This document shows, in pieces, positions 10,505 through 19,243 of a stretch of DNA of 64,000 nucleotides. Positions within the stretch are counted from its first letter, which is position 1. Each line of letters opens with the position of its first letter. The DNA is from Luteipulveratus flavus (GTDB taxonomy: Bacteria; Actinomycetota; Actinomycetes; Actinomycetales; Dermatophilaceae): the NCBI RefSeq assembly GCF_029439465.1, contig NZ_JAROAV010000055.1:1-64000 (forward strand), written 5' to 3'. The notes under the pieces were generated by a model. The model did not search any database and was not told the origin of the DNA. It saw only the letters and a list, made by a program, of their open reading frames with translations. The position numbers and the translations under genes were made by a program.

Positions 10505-11209
10505 GTGAGCCACGAGAACGAACCCCATGACGCGGGCCTGTCCGGCCGCCTCAACTGGCTGCGTGCCGGCGTCCTCGGCGCCAACGACGGCATCGTCTCG
10601 ACCGCGGGCATCGTGGTCGGCGTCGCCGGCGCGTCCACGGACCGGACGGCGATCCTGGTCGCCGGCATCGCGGGCCTGTCCGCCGGTGCGATGAGCATGG
10701 CCGTCGGTGAGTACGTGTCGGTCAGCACCCAGCTCGACAGCGAGAAGGCGATGCTCGCGCTGGAGCGGCGCGAGCTGCGCGAGATGCCCCGCGAGGAGCT
10801 CGACGAGCTCACCCAGATCTACGAGGGCAAGGGTCTGGAGCCCGACCTCGCACGTCAGGTGGCGGTCGCTCTCACCGAGAAGGACGCGCTCGCCGCCCAC
10901 GCCGACGCCGAGCTCGGCATCGACCCGGAGGACCTCACCAACCCGTGGCACGCGGCGTTCGCGTCGTTCGTCGCGTTCACCGTCGGCGCGCTGCTCCCGC
11001 TCGTCGCGGTGCTGCTGCCGGGGCCGTCCTGGCGGGTGCCCGTCACCTTCGTCGCGGTGCTCATCGCGCTCGCCATCACCGGCCACGTGAGCGCGCGGCT
11101 CGGCAGCGCTCGACCGGGTCCGGCCGTCGTACGCAACGTCATCGGCGGCGCGCTGGCCATGGTCATCACGTTCGGGATCGGCAACCTCGTCGGCGGAGCG
11201 GTCGGATGA
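10505..11209 (+). CDS. VIT1/CCC1-family iron/manganese transporter
   Basis: A 234-residue membrane protein starting at GTG 10505. It carries the family signature GVLGANDGIVSTAGIVVGVAGA in helix 1, then GLSAGAMSMAVGEYVSVSTQ in helix 2, an acidic metal-binding cytoplasmic stretch (residues 75-135), and three C-terminal helices ending GGALAMVITFGIGNLVGGAVG. The role is export or sequestration of Fe2+ or Mn2+. Its stop overlaps the ATG of the cupin gene by 4 bases. Confidence 0.93.
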   Translation: MSHENEPHDAGLSGRLNWLRAGVLGANDGIVSTAGIVVGVAGASTDRTAILVAGIAGLSAGAMSMAVGEYVSVSTQLDSEKAMLALERRELREMPREELDELTQIYEGKGLEPDLARQVAVALTEKDALAAHADAELGIDPEDLTNPWHAAFASFVAFTVGALLPLVAVLLPGPSWRVPVTFVAVLIALAITGHVSARLGSARPGPAVVRNVIGGALAMVITFGIGNLVGGAVG

Positions 11210-11688
11210 GCGCGGCGCCGACGTCCCAGCGCGACCCGGCCGAGCTCCCCTCCTGGGCCCGCGGGCTCGGGCTGCAGCCGCACCCCGAGGGCGGCTGGTT
11301 CGCGGAGACGTACCGGCACGCGTCGACCTTCCGGCCGCAGGGGTACGACGGTGCGCGGGCGTACGCGACGAGCATCCTGTTCCTGCTGCTGCCGGGCGAG
11401 GAGTCGAGGTGGCACCGCGTCACCTCCGACGAGCTGTGGCTGCACCACCGCGGCGGTCCGCTGTCCCTCGACCTCGGCGGGAACGGCGATGCCCCCGCGG
11501 GCGGTGACGGCGTCCGGACCGTGCGGCTCGGGTCGGACTACCCGGGCGGCGAGGTCGCGCAGGCACTCGTACCCGGCGGCCACTGGCAGGCGGCACGCCC
11601 CGCGGGCGACGAGCCGGTGCTCGTCGGCTGCGTCGTGGCGCCCGGCTTCGACTTCGCCGACTTCGCGCTGCTGCCCGACCAGCCGTAG
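11206..11688 (+). CDS. Cupin family protein (DUF985, Cupin_5)
   Basis: A 160-residue protein with the DUF985 signature LGLQPHPEGGWFAETYRHA, ATSILFLLLPGEESRWHRV and DELWLHHRGGPL, and a C-terminal GCVVAPGFDFADFALL. Members are small single-barrel cupins, usually of unknown function. It is coupled to the VIT transporter by an ATGA overlap. A link to metal handling is only contextual. The stop is followed 13 bp later by two 58-bp palindromic repeats. Confidence 0.9.
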   Translation: MSAAPTSQRDPAELPSWARGLGLQPHPEGGWFAETYRHASTFRPQGYDGARAYATSILFLLLPGEESRWHRVTSDELWLHHRGGPLSLDLGGNGDAPAGGDGVRTVRLGSDYPGGEVAQALVPGGHWQAARPAGDEPVLVGCVVAPGFDFADFALLPDQP

Positions 11689-11701
11689 CGACCCGCTCCC
11701 T

Positions 11702-11759
11702 CCGGCAGAAGCTGGTCGCCGGCACACGCGTACCTGTGCCAGCCATCAACTTTCGCCGG
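11702..11759. repeat. 58-bp palindromic intergenic repeat, copy 1a
   Basis: Begins CCGGCAGAAGCTGG and ends ACTTTCGCCGG, with inner arms GCACACG/CCTGTGC. It is the first of a pair in the 146-bp gap between convergent cupin and glutathione peroxidase genes. Six other copies occur at 11.8, 33.7 (two), 41.8 and 53.8 kb (two). Confidence 0.9.
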
Positions 11760-11776
11760 TCAGGCCATGCTCCCGT

Positions 11777-11834
11777 CCGGCAAAAATTGGTCGCCGGCAC
11801 ACGCATGCGTGTGCCGACCGCCATGATCTGCCGG
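11777..11834. repeat. 58-bp palindromic intergenic repeat, copy 1b
   Basis: Starts CCGGCAAAAATTGG and ends ATCTGCCGG. Its centre is a perfect 20-bp palindrome, GGCACACGCATGCGTGTGCC, at 11796-11815. The element ends one base before the peroxidase stop codon. Confidence 0.93.
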
Positions 11835-12326
11835 TCAGGCCTGGGGGAGGTTGGCCTCGATGGCGTCGGTGATCCGGGCGTCCTGCGGCTCGGTCGTGGG
11901 ACGGAACCGGGCGACGACCTCCCCGCTCGGCGCGATCAGGAACTTCTCGAAGTTCCACTGGACGTCGCCGGCCTCGCCCTCGGCGTCCGCGTGCCGGGTG
12001 AGCTCGGCGTACACGGGGTGCTTCGCCTCGCCGTTGACCTCGACCTTCTCCATCATCGGGAAGGTCACGCCGTACGTAGCGGAGCAGAACGTCTCGATCT
12101 CCTGCGCGCTGCCCGGCTCCTGCCCACCGAACTGGTTGCACGGGAAGCCGACGACGGTCAGCCCGCGGTCGGCGTACTGCTGCTGCAGCGCCTCGAGGCC
12201 CGTGTACTGCGGCGTGAGCCCGCACTTGGAGGCGACGTTGACGACGAGCACCGCGCGGCCGGCGTACTCGCCGAGGGAGGTGGAGCGGCCGTCGAGCGTC
12301 TTCAGGGGGATGTCGTGGAGGGTCAC
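11835..12326 (-). CDS. Glutathione peroxidase family (thiol peroxidase)
   Basis: A 163-residue protein with peroxidatic Cys35 in NVASKCGLTPQY, the FPCNQFGGQEPG segment (Gln), a likely resolving Cys81 in ETFCSATYGVTFPM, and Trp124-Asn125 in QWNFEKFL. Actinobacterial members generally use thioredoxin rather than glutathione. The start is GTG 12326. A TAGCCT box ends 6 nt before it with no ribosome site, so translation is probably leaderless. Confidence 0.95.
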   Translation of the reverse strand: MTLHDIPLKTLDGRSTSLGEYAGRAVLVVNVASKCGLTPQYTGLEALQQQYADRGLTVVGFPCNQFGGQEPGSAQEIETFCSATYGVTFPMMEKVEVNGEAKHPVYAELTRHADAEGEAGDVQWNFEKFLIAPSGEVVARFRPTTEPQDARITDAIEANLPQA

Positions 12327-12332
12327 GCGGTC

Positions 12333-12338
12333 AGGCTA
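12333..12338 (-). promoter_or_regulatory. Putative -10 box of leaderless glutathione peroxidase transcript
   Basis: TAGCCT followed by GACCGC and then GTG. The thioesterase gene at 24735 has nearly the same arrangement (TAGCCT, GACGCG, GTG). Confidence 0.55.
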
Positions 12339-12396
12339 GTTCGGGCTCGCCGCCCCACCCGGTGCGGGCGGGGCCACGCTCCCGGTGCGGGTGTGG

Positions 12397-13233
12397 TCAG
12401 CGGCCGAGCGCCTCGGTCACGAGCCTCGTGAACGCCACCCGGTCGTCGACCCACGGAAAGTGTCCGGCACCCTCCTGCACGGACACCGACGCGTCCTCGA
12501 ACACCGCCGCCAGCTCGCCCGCGAGCACCGGCCCGGGTGCGAGGTCCAGCTCGCCGATCACGATGCGTACGGGGGCGCTCAGGTCGGCGAGCGCGGCGCG
12601 GGTGGCCTTCGGGTCGCTCGACCCGCCCCAGAAGCCGGCCGACGCGTCCAGGTTCCGCTGGCGTGCATCGGACGCCGCGTGCTCCTGCGCCTCGGTGGTC
12701 CACGGGCCGTACAGGAACGGCGACATCGCCTGACGCAGCTCGGCGGTGAACCCCTCGGACTCGATCCGGTCCATCGCCCGGCTCGCCTCGTCGAACCACG
12801 GCTCGCGCCGACGCCGGTCCAGCTGCGCCTCGTACTCCTCGTCGGTGTCCTCCAGCCCCAGCACCCGGGTGCCCGGGGTGAGGAGCACCAGGCGGCGCAC
12901 CCGCTCGGGCCGGGCAGCGGCGTACAGGAGCGCGACCGCGCACCCCGCCGAGTGGGCGATCAGGTCGACCGACGCGAGCCCAAGATGCCCCCGGAGGGCG
13001 TCCAGGTCGTCCGCGAGCCGCTCCGCGGTGTACGCGGCGGGGTCGGCCGGCGCGCCCGTCCCGCGCGGGTCACCGACGACGATCGTCCGACCGGTCGCAG
13101 CAGCGAGGTCGGCCAGATCGCCGAGGTACTCCGGATCGCGCCCTGGTCCTCCCGGGACGAAGAGAACGGGTTCGCCGCTCCCCCACTGGCGGTAGGCGAG
13201 GACGGCGTCGTCGTACGACGTGTAGGTCGGCAC
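12397..13233 (-). CDS. Alpha/beta hydrolase (proline iminopeptidase-like)
   Basis: A 278-residue single-domain hydrolase starting at GTG 13233. LFVPGGPGRDPEYLGDL carries the oxyanion-hole HGGPG-like motif, here with Pro for His. The nucleophile is Ser in LIAHSAGCAVAL, the acid probably Asp in GELDLAPG, and the His in GAGHFPWVDD. The cap region (residues 130-200) is Arg- and Glu-rich. Substrate is unknown. It stands 70 bp from the peroxidase start, on the same strand. Confidence 0.88.
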   Translation of the reverse strand: MPTYTSYDDAVLAYRQWGSGEPVLFVPGGPGRDPEYLGDLADLAAATGRTIVVGDPRGTGAPADPAAYTAERLADDLDALRGHLGLASVDLIAHSAGCAVALLYAAARPERVRRLVLLTPGTRVLGLEDTDEEYEAQLDRRRREPWFDEASRAMDRIESEGFTAELRQAMSPFLYGPWTTEAQEHAASDARQRNLDASAGFWGGSSDPKATRAALADLSAPVRIVIGELDLAPGPVLAGELAAVFEDASVSVQEGAGHFPWVDDRVAFTRLVTEALGR

Positions 13234-13327
13234 GCACTCATCATGCCGACCGGCACCGCCGCGGCGCGCGGACGTTTTCCTCGGCGAGGACCGGCTCGCT
13301 GTCGGACCCCGTTGCTAGAAAGGGCCC

Positions 13328-14413
13328 ATGCAGCGGTCCCGGCGCATCACCGATGCCCTCGATCCCCTCGTCCAGCAGGGCCACCTGCCCGGGTACGCGT
13401 TCGCGGTCCGCGAGCGCGGCGTCCTGCACGAGGGACGCGGCGGTGTCGTCGACCTGGAGTCCGGTGCTCCGGTGACGGCGTCGACCGCGTTCCGCATCGC
13501 GTCCCTGTCGAAGCTCGTCGGCGCGGTCGTGACCCTGCAGCAGGTCGACGCCGGGCGGCTCGCGCTGGACGACCCGATCGGCCGCTGGCTGCCCGAGCTC
13601 GCGCACCCGATCGGCCCGGACGGTCAGCCGGCACGGGTCGCGATCACGATCCGCCACCTGCTCACCATGACCTCCGGCTGGGGTGTCCTCTACGGCGGCG
13701 AGGACCGGCAGGCCGAGGCACTGGCGGAGCGCGGGATCGCGCCGGGTGCGTCGGCGCCACCCATCGCGCCGGAGACCTACCTCTCACGCCTCGCGGAGGT
13801 TCCGCTCGCCGCTCAGCCGGGCGAGGTCTGGCGCTACCACACCTCCAGCGACGTCCTCTCCATCCTGCTCGAGCGATTGACAGGCTCCTCGAACGACGAC
13901 CTCGTGCAGCAGGGCGTCGTCCAGCCGCTCGGGCTCGGGCTGCTCTCGTTCGAGGACGCCGGCGAGGTCGCTACCTGGTACGAGTCCGGCCCGGACGGCC
14001 TCGTCCGCGGCCAGGCCGGCGCACCCGGGTTCCGCTCGTTCGGCAACGGCCTGGTCACCCGGCCCGCCGACTATCTCCGGGTGCTGGAGGAGGTCGCCTC
14101 GGAGCGACCCACCATCCTGCGGCCCGAGTCGGCACGGGCCATCCGCAGCCCGCAGATCAGCGAGGAGCAGCGTCGCGCCGCGGCCCCGGTGATCGACCCC
14201 TGGACGAGCTACGGGTGGCAGGTGTCGGTCAACGTCGAGGACACCCCGGCCCACGGCCGGGCCGGGACGTTCGGCTGGTCGGGAGGCACCGGCTGCGTCG
14301 CCGGTGCCGACCCGGCGTCCGACGTCGCCGGGGTCTACCTCGGCACGAGGGCGATGGGCGGACCGACCGGCTCGCGCGAGTTCGACGCGTTCTGGGACGC
14401 GGTGTACGCGTGA
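13328..14413 (+). CDS. Serine hydrolase, beta-lactamase class C/esterase family
   Basis: A 361-residue protein with the active-site pair Ser59-x-x-Lys62 in RIASLSKLVGAVV, a Tyr in EVWRYHTSSDVL, and AGTFGWSGGTG near residue 315 in place of the KTG motif. LDDPIGRWLPEL and ITIRHLLTMTSGW are hallmarks of the family. No signal peptide is evident, so an intracellular esterase or peptidase is more likely than a beta-lactamase. A TAGAAA box lies 6 nt before ATG 13328. Confidence 0.9.
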   Translation: MQRSRRITDALDPLVQQGHLPGYAFAVRERGVLHEGRGGVVDLESGAPVTASTAFRIASLSKLVGAVVTLQQVDAGRLALDDPIGRWLPELAHPIGPDGQPARVAITIRHLLTMTSGWGVLYGGEDRQAEALAERGIAPGASAPPIAPETYLSRLAEVPLAAQPGEVWRYHTSSDVLSILLERLTGSSNDDLVQQGVVQPLGLGLLSFEDAGEVATWYESGPDGLVRGQAGAPGFRSFGNGLVTRPADYLRVLEEVASERPTILRPESARAIRSPQISEEQRRAAAPVIDPWTSYGWQVSVNVEDTPAHGRAGTFGWSGGTGCVAGADPASDVAGVYLGTRAMGGPTGSREFDAFWDAVYA

Positions 14414-14505
14414 TCGCCCCTGCCCGGACGGGCGATGTCGAGATCGACGGCCCGGCTCCGACGTAGCCACGCACGGACCCCTTCCCGATCGAGAGGTGCC
14501 TTCCC

Positions 14506-15138
14506 ATGCCCAGCCGTACGCCTGCTCCCGCCCTTCCGACCGTCGTCTCCGAGCAGGAGTGGCAGTCGGCCCGCGCCGAGCTGCTCACCGCCGAGAAGGA
14601 CCTCACCCACGCGCTCGACGCCCTCGCGGCCCGACGCCGCCGGATGCCGATGGTCCGCGTCGAGCAGGAGTACACCTTCGCCTCGCCGGAGGGTCCGGTG
14701 ACGTTGCTGGAGCTGTTCGGCGAGAAGCACCAGCTGGCGCTCTACCAGTTCATGAACCTCGGCCCCGACCGCTTCTGCCCCGGTTGCACCAACTTCACCG
14801 ACCAGGTGGTCGCGCTCGACACCCTCGCCGAGAACGGCGTCGCGTGGCGGACCGTCTCCGACATGCCGCTGGAGCAGATGACGGCGTACTGGCAGGAGCG
14901 CGGCTGGACGGTGCCGTACGCGTCGTCCCACGGGACGACGTTCTCGGCCGACTGCGGAGCGGGCGAGGGCTTCCTGCTCAGCGCGTTCCTGCGCGACGGC
15001 GACGACGTCTACCGCACGTACTCCACGACGCAGCGGGGTGTGGACCGGGTGATGTTCGAGGCGAACGTCCTGGACCTGCTGCCGTACGGCCGTCAGGAGG
15101 GCTGGGAGGACTCGCCGGCCGGCTGGCCCCAGGCGTAG
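14506..15138 (+). CDS. DUF899 thioredoxin-like protein
   Basis: A 210-residue protein. The family core is visible: RRRRMPMVRVEQEYTF, QLALYQFMN followed by a CPGCTNF redox-like motif near residue 90, then VAWRTVSDMPLEQM and GVDRVMFEANVLDLLPYGRQEGWEDSP. DUF899 proteins have a thioredoxin-like fold, and their role is not established. The ATG is 92 bp after the serine hydrolase gene. It may share transcription with the following aldehyde dehydrogenase. Confidence 0.9.
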   Translation: MPSRTPAPALPTVVSEQEWQSARAELLTAEKDLTHALDALAARRRRMPMVRVEQEYTFASPEGPVTLLELFGEKHQLALYQFMNLGPDRFCPGCTNFTDQVVALDTLAENGVAWRTVSDMPLEQMTAYWQERGWTVPYASSHGTTFSADCGAGEGFLLSAFLRDGDDVYRTYSTTQRGVDRVMFEANVLDLLPYGRQEGWEDSPAGWPQA

Positions 15139-15224
15139 CCGCCCCGCCCCTCGGGCTGCCGCCGCCGGCGACCCTGCCTATGCTCGGCCGGGAGTGTCAA
15201 CGACGACCGAGGAGCGACCTGAGC

Positions 15225-16658
15225 ATGCGCGAGTACGGACAGTTCTACATCGGCGGCCAGTGGGTCGACCCGGCTCAGCCGCAGCCGGACGACGTGGTGA
15301 ACCCCGCGACCGAGCAGGTCGCCGGGCGCATCGCCCTCGGCGGCACCTCCGACGTCGACCGGGCCGTCGAGGCGGCTCGCGCCGCGTTCGAGACGTTCTC
15401 GCAGACGAGTCCCGCCGACCGCGGCGAGCTGCTGTCGCGCGTCATCGAGGAGTACAAGAAGCGCGCCGAGGACCTCGCCGCCGCCGTCACCGAGGAGATG
15501 GGCGCACCGGCCAAGCTCGCGACGACCGCGCAGGTCGGGATGGGTCTCGGCCACCTCGTCACCGCGTCCAAGGTCCTGGCGGACTACCCGTTCGAGGAGG
15601 ACCGCGGCACCACCCGCATCGTCCGGGAGCCGGTCGGCGTCTGCGCGTTCATCACGCCGTGGAACTGGCCGCTGAACCAGATCACCTGCAAGGTCGCGCC
15701 GGCGCTGGCGACCGGCTGCACCATGGTGCTCAAGCCGTCGGAGGAGGCGCCGTTCTCCGCGTATCTCCTCGCCGAGATCATGGACGCCGCCGGTGTGCCG
15801 GCGGGCGTCTTCAACCTCGTCAACGGCGACGGCCCGACCGTCGGCGCGGCGCTGGCCGCCCACCCGCAGGTCGACATGATCTCGATCACCGGCTCCACCC
15901 GCGCCGGCGTCGAGGTGGCCAAGGCGGCGGCCCCGACGGTCAAGCGGGTCCACCAGGAGCTCGGCGGCAAGAGCCCGAACATCATCCTCGACGACGACGC
16001 GTTCGAGAAGGGCGTCAAGATCGGCGCCGCGGGCGTCTGGGCGAACTCGGGCCAGTCCTGCAACGCGCCGACCCGCATGCTCGTCCCGGCCGCCCGGATG
16101 GACGAGGCCGCCGCGATCGCCAAGGCCTCCGCGGAGAAGGTCACCGTCGGCGACCCGACCGGCGAGGTCAAGATGGGTCCGGTCGTCTCGAAGGCGCAGT
16201 ACGACAAGATCCAGGGCCTGATCCAGCAGGGCGTCGACGAGGGCGCATCCCTGGTGGCCGGCGGCACCGGCCGCCCGGACGGTCTCGACACCGGCTACTA
16301 CGTCAAGCCGACCGTCTTCGCCAACGTCAGCAACGACATGACCGTCGCGCGCGAAGAGATCTTCGGCCCGGTCCTGGTGATCCTGCCGTACGAGTCGGTC
16401 GACCAGGCCATCGAGATCGGCAACGACACCCCGTACGGCCTGGCCGCGTACGTCTCCGGCTCCGACCAGGACACCGTGCGCAAGGTCGCCTCCCGGCTGC
16501 GCGCCGGCCAGGTCAACCTCAACGGCGCGGCGGTCGACCTGAACGCGCCGTTCGGCGGGTACAAGCAGAGCGGCAACGGGCGCGAGTGGGGCCAGACGGC
16601 GTTCGCCGACTTCCTGGAGACCAAGGCCGTCATCGGCTACACCCCCGCCGAGGCCTGA
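15225..16658 (+). CDS. NAD(P)+-dependent aldehyde dehydrogenase
   Basis: A 477-residue enzyme of usual family length. ITPWNWPLNQITCKVAPALA, ISITGSTRAGVEVAKAAA and HQELGGKSPNIIL (general-base Glu) precede the catalytic Cys in NSGQSCNAPTRM. EEIFGPVLVILPY and the C-terminal PFGGYKQSGNGREWG complete the set. ATG 15225 follows a GAGG-containing leader; a TATGCT box at 15179-15184 may be its -10. Substrate is unknown. Confidence 0.95.
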   Translation: MREYGQFYIGGQWVDPAQPQPDDVVNPATEQVAGRIALGGTSDVDRAVEAARAAFETFSQTSPADRGELLSRVIEEYKKRAEDLAAAVTEEMGAPAKLATTAQVGMGLGHLVTASKVLADYPFEEDRGTTRIVREPVGVCAFITPWNWPLNQITCKVAPALATGCTMVLKPSEEAPFSAYLLAEIMDAAGVPAGVFNLVNGDGPTVGAALAAHPQVDMISITGSTRAGVEVAKAAAPTVKRVHQELGGKSPNIILDDDAFEKGVKIGAAGVWANSGQSCNAPTRMLVPAARMDEAAAIAKASAEKVTVGDPTGEVKMGPVVSKAQYDKIQGLIQQGVDEGASLVAGGTGRPDGLDTGYYVKPTVFANVSNDMTVAREEIFGPVLVILPYESVDQAIEIGNDTPYGLAAYVSGSDQDTVRKVASRLRAGQVNLNGAAVDLNAPFGGYKQSGNGREWGQTAFADFLETKAVIGYTPAEA

Positions 16659-16661
16659 GCC

Positions 16662-17621
16662 GTGGCCGTCCGTCTGAACCCGGTCGCGGCCGGTGACTAC
16701 GAGGCCTGGTTCGTCCGGGAGGTCGAGCGGCTGGGCGCGGTGCACTTCGTGCTGGAGACCGAGGCGATGGACCGCGCGCAGGAACGGGCCGCGGAGGAGC
16801 TGCGGAAGATGCTCCCGGACGGGGTGGACACCCCGCGGGCGCACGTGCAGTGGGTCGACGCCGAGACGACCGATCCGGACTCGACCATCACGGTCGTCGG
16901 CCACGAGCACGCCGGCTGGGTCTTCTGGCGGCGCACGCCCGACGGCTCGCAGGCTCAGCTCGTCGACGTCCTGCTCGCCGACCCGGGGCACGGCGCACAG
17001 GTCCGCGAGCTGATCGCCGACGCCGCCCGCGCGGAGGGCGCAGCACAGCTCTGGATGACCGTGCGGCCCGGCGATGCCTCGTCCGAGGCCCTCGCCGACC
17101 GCCCGGGACTCACGGTCCGCGCGACCAACATGACCCTGCTGCTCGACGGTCCGCCCGTCGAGGACGACGGCAGCGTCGAGCTGCGACCGATGACGCCGGA
17201 GCAGCACGAGGCATTCATGTCCGACGAGGAGGCGTCGTACGCCGAGTCGCGCCAGACGGCGGGCGAGACACCGGAGCGCGCCCGCGAGGTCGCCCGCACC
17301 CAGATCGCCCAGCTCGTCCCGGACGGGCTGGACAGCCCCGGCCAGCGGTTCTGGACCGCCTACGCGGAGGGCACCCCGATCGGTTCGCTGTGGATCGACG
17401 ACTCCCAGCCCCGGGCGTTCGTCTACAACGTCGTGGTGGACCCGCTGCAGCGTCGTCGCGGGTACGGCCGCTCGATCATGACCGCGGGTGCTCGCTGGTG
17501 CCAGGAGCACGGCTCGGTCGCGTTGGGGCTCAACGTTTTCGGCTACAACGAGGGTGCCCGCGCGTTGTACGACCAGCTCGGTTACACCGTCGACCACGAG
17601 ACACGTTCACTCGATCTCTGA
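16662..17621 (+). CDS. GNAT N-acetyltransferase with duplicated fold
   Basis: A 319-residue protein starting at GTG 16662, 3 bp after the aldehyde dehydrogenase stop, so certainly co-transcribed. The C-terminal half has a full GNAT site: VYNVVVDPLQRRRGYGRSIM (Q/RxxGxG/A acetyl-CoA loop) and LNVFGYNEGARALYDQLGYT. The N-terminal half looks like a degenerate second GNAT domain without that loop. The acceptor is unknown. Confidence 0.88.
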   Translation: MAVRLNPVAAGDYEAWFVREVERLGAVHFVLETEAMDRAQERAAEELRKMLPDGVDTPRAHVQWVDAETTDPDSTITVVGHEHAGWVFWRRTPDGSQAQLVDVLLADPGHGAQVRELIADAARAEGAAQLWMTVRPGDASSEALADRPGLTVRATNMTLLLDGPPVEDDGSVELRPMTPEQHEAFMSDEEASYAESRQTAGETPERAREVARTQIAQLVPDGLDSPGQRFWTAYAEGTPIGSLWIDDSQPRAFVYNVVVDPLQRRRGYGRSIMTAGARWCQEHGSVALGLNVFGYNEGARALYDQLGYTVDHETRSLDL

Positions 17622-17642
17622 CGGGCCGATGACCGGCCGATC

Positions 17643-17683
17643 ACGGGCCGAGCGGACTCCGCATCGGAGACTGCTCGGCCCGT
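17643..17683. terminator. Bidirectional terminator hairpin
   Basis: Perfect 11-bp arms ACGGGCCGAGC and GCTCGGCCCGT between the convergent GNAT and DUF222-HNH genes, with an inner CTCCG/CGGAG pairing. There is no T-run, as is common in very GC-rich genomes. Confidence 0.7.
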
Positions 17684-17745
17684 CGTCGCACCTCCGCCTG
17701 ATCACGTGCGGCCCGTCGTCTGCGCTCCCCCGGCGCTGCGACGGG

Positions 17746-19107
17746 TCACGCGCTGCGTGCATGGCCGCCCGCCCACCGGACGTCGTACGGCGTGACGTCG
17801 GCGACCAGCCCGTCGCGATGCACGATCGTGTGATGTCGGCGGCAGAGCAGGGCGGAGTTGAGCAGCGACGTGTCGCCGCCGCGGTACCACGCCACGACGT
17901 GGTGCACCTCGCAGAAGCCCGGCGGCCGGTCGCACCCCGGGAAGGTGCAGCACCCGTCCCGGGCGACCACCGCCGTACGCAACCCGTCCTTCACCAGGCG
18001 TTGCTCGCGACCGACGTCCAGCGGCTCCGACCGCGAACCGAGGACCAGCGGGATGACGTCCGCGTCGCACGCCAGCCGCCGAACCGTGCCGGCGTCCACG
18101 GTGTCACCGATGCTGCTGACGGCGAGGCCACCCGTGCGTACCGGAGATCGTGGCGCGAGGTCCGCCGCCGGAGCGACGCTCCCCAGGTCCCGTGGTTCGG
18201 ACGCCGCGCGAAGGTCACGCCGCAGGTGCTCGAGGTTCATGGTCAGCACGAGCTTCGTCGTCGACCCGTGCGACACGCTCGTGTCGGCGGACTGGACCAG
18301 TGCCACGAGCTCCATCAACGCATCCGCTCGCCGCTTGGCCGGTGAACGGAGGTCGGGCGCCTGCACGCCGGTCTCGGGATCGACCACCGGCTGCGGCCCG
18401 GCGCCGGCCTGCACCGCGGACGCCAGTCGAGCCGCGTGCGCCGGCGCGAGGTCGAGGACGAAGCGGCGCAGGCCGCCGGGCAGCTCCGACCACGTCAGGC
18501 TCTCGACCTCTTCGAGCCGGGCGTCGTCGCGCTCGAGCCGGTCGTCCGCGTACGTCGCCACCAGCCACCGCGCCAGGTGACGCAGGTCCTTGGCCGTGCC
18601 CGACGCGGCCACCGGCATGAAGTACGCCATGCACTCGGTGCGCGTGAAGTCGGGTAGCGACGGCATGACCTGCTCCAGCTCGCGCAGCGTCACCTGCGCC
18701 GCCCGCGGGCTGCACTGCGCCGATGCCACCGCCTCGCGCAGCAGAGCGTTCTCGGGGTCGGTGACGGCCGTGGACACCACGGCGATCCGCGAGGCGTCGC
18801 CTGCATCGAGGCCGCCGGCGGCCGTGGAGACCCACTGCGCCGTGCTCGCAGCGCGCGACTCCCGGACGACCCCCCGCGTCTGCGCCTCCGCAGTGGCCAT
18901 CACGATCGAGGCCTGTGCCCGCGCAGCGGTCTCGCCCAGCAGCCCGACGAGCGCGCCGAGGTCGTCGGAGCCGACCTGGTGCAGCGCGTCCGGCAGCGCC
19001 GCGAGGGCTCCGACAGCCCGGCCCAGCGCGCGCACCGCGTCCGCTGCCGGCCCGGGCGGCACCCGGGTCAGCAGCGACTCCACAGCACTCGCGGACACCG
19101 ACTCCAT
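17746..19107 (-). CDS. DUF222 and HNH endonuclease domain protein (13E12 type)
   Basis: A 453-residue protein. The N-terminal 330 residues are the DUF222 helical region (RALGRAVGALAALPDAL, QVTLRELEQVMPSLPDF). The C-terminus is an HNH zinc endonuclease: CTFPGCDRPPGFCEVHHVVAWYRGGDT with the HH pair, then LLNSALLCRRHHTIVHRDG. ATG 19107 with a GAGG site is preferred over an upstream ATG at 19176. Such proteins are often multicopy in actinobacteria (13E12 family in Mycobacterium). Their function is unsettled. Confidence 0.93.
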   Translation of the reverse strand: MESVSASAVESLLTRVPPGPAADAVRALGRAVGALAALPDALHQVGSDDLGALVGLLGETAARAQASIVMATAEAQTRGVVRESRAASTAQWVSTAAGGLDAGDASRIAVVSTAVTDPENALLREAVASAQCSPRAAQVTLRELEQVMPSLPDFTRTECMAYFMPVAASGTAKDLRHLARWLVATYADDRLERDDARLEEVESLTWSELPGGLRRFVLDLAPAHAARLASAVQAGAGPQPVVDPETGVQAPDLRSPAKRRADALMELVALVQSADTSVSHGSTTKLVLTMNLEHLRRDLRAASEPRDLGSVAPAADLAPRSPVRTGGLAVSSIGDTVDAGTVRRLACDADVIPLVLGSRSEPLDVGREQRLVKDGLRTAVVARDGCCTFPGCDRPPGFCEVHHVVAWYRGGDTSLLNSALLCRRHHTIVHRDGLVADVTPYDVRWAGGHARSA

Positions 19108-19243
19108 GCCTCGATCGTACGCACGTTCGAACGATCGGGGCAAGCCCCCAAAGGCCCGAATATCACTGCCCCGCAAGGAGATTCGTCATCCACATCCCCG
19201 ACCGACGGCCGTAGGTTGTCCACAGCCAGTGGAGCGCGAGCCC

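Noticed and set aside
12361-12396. Possible terminator GTGCGGGCGGGGCC / region before hydrolase stop
   Set aside because: The arms are short and imperfect, and no convincing stem could be drawn by eye.
19188-19224. TTGTCCACA (19216-19224) and TCATCCACA nearby, like DnaA boxes
   Set aside because: Only one good match occurs. An origin would need a cluster of boxes with dnaA or dnaN, which are absent.
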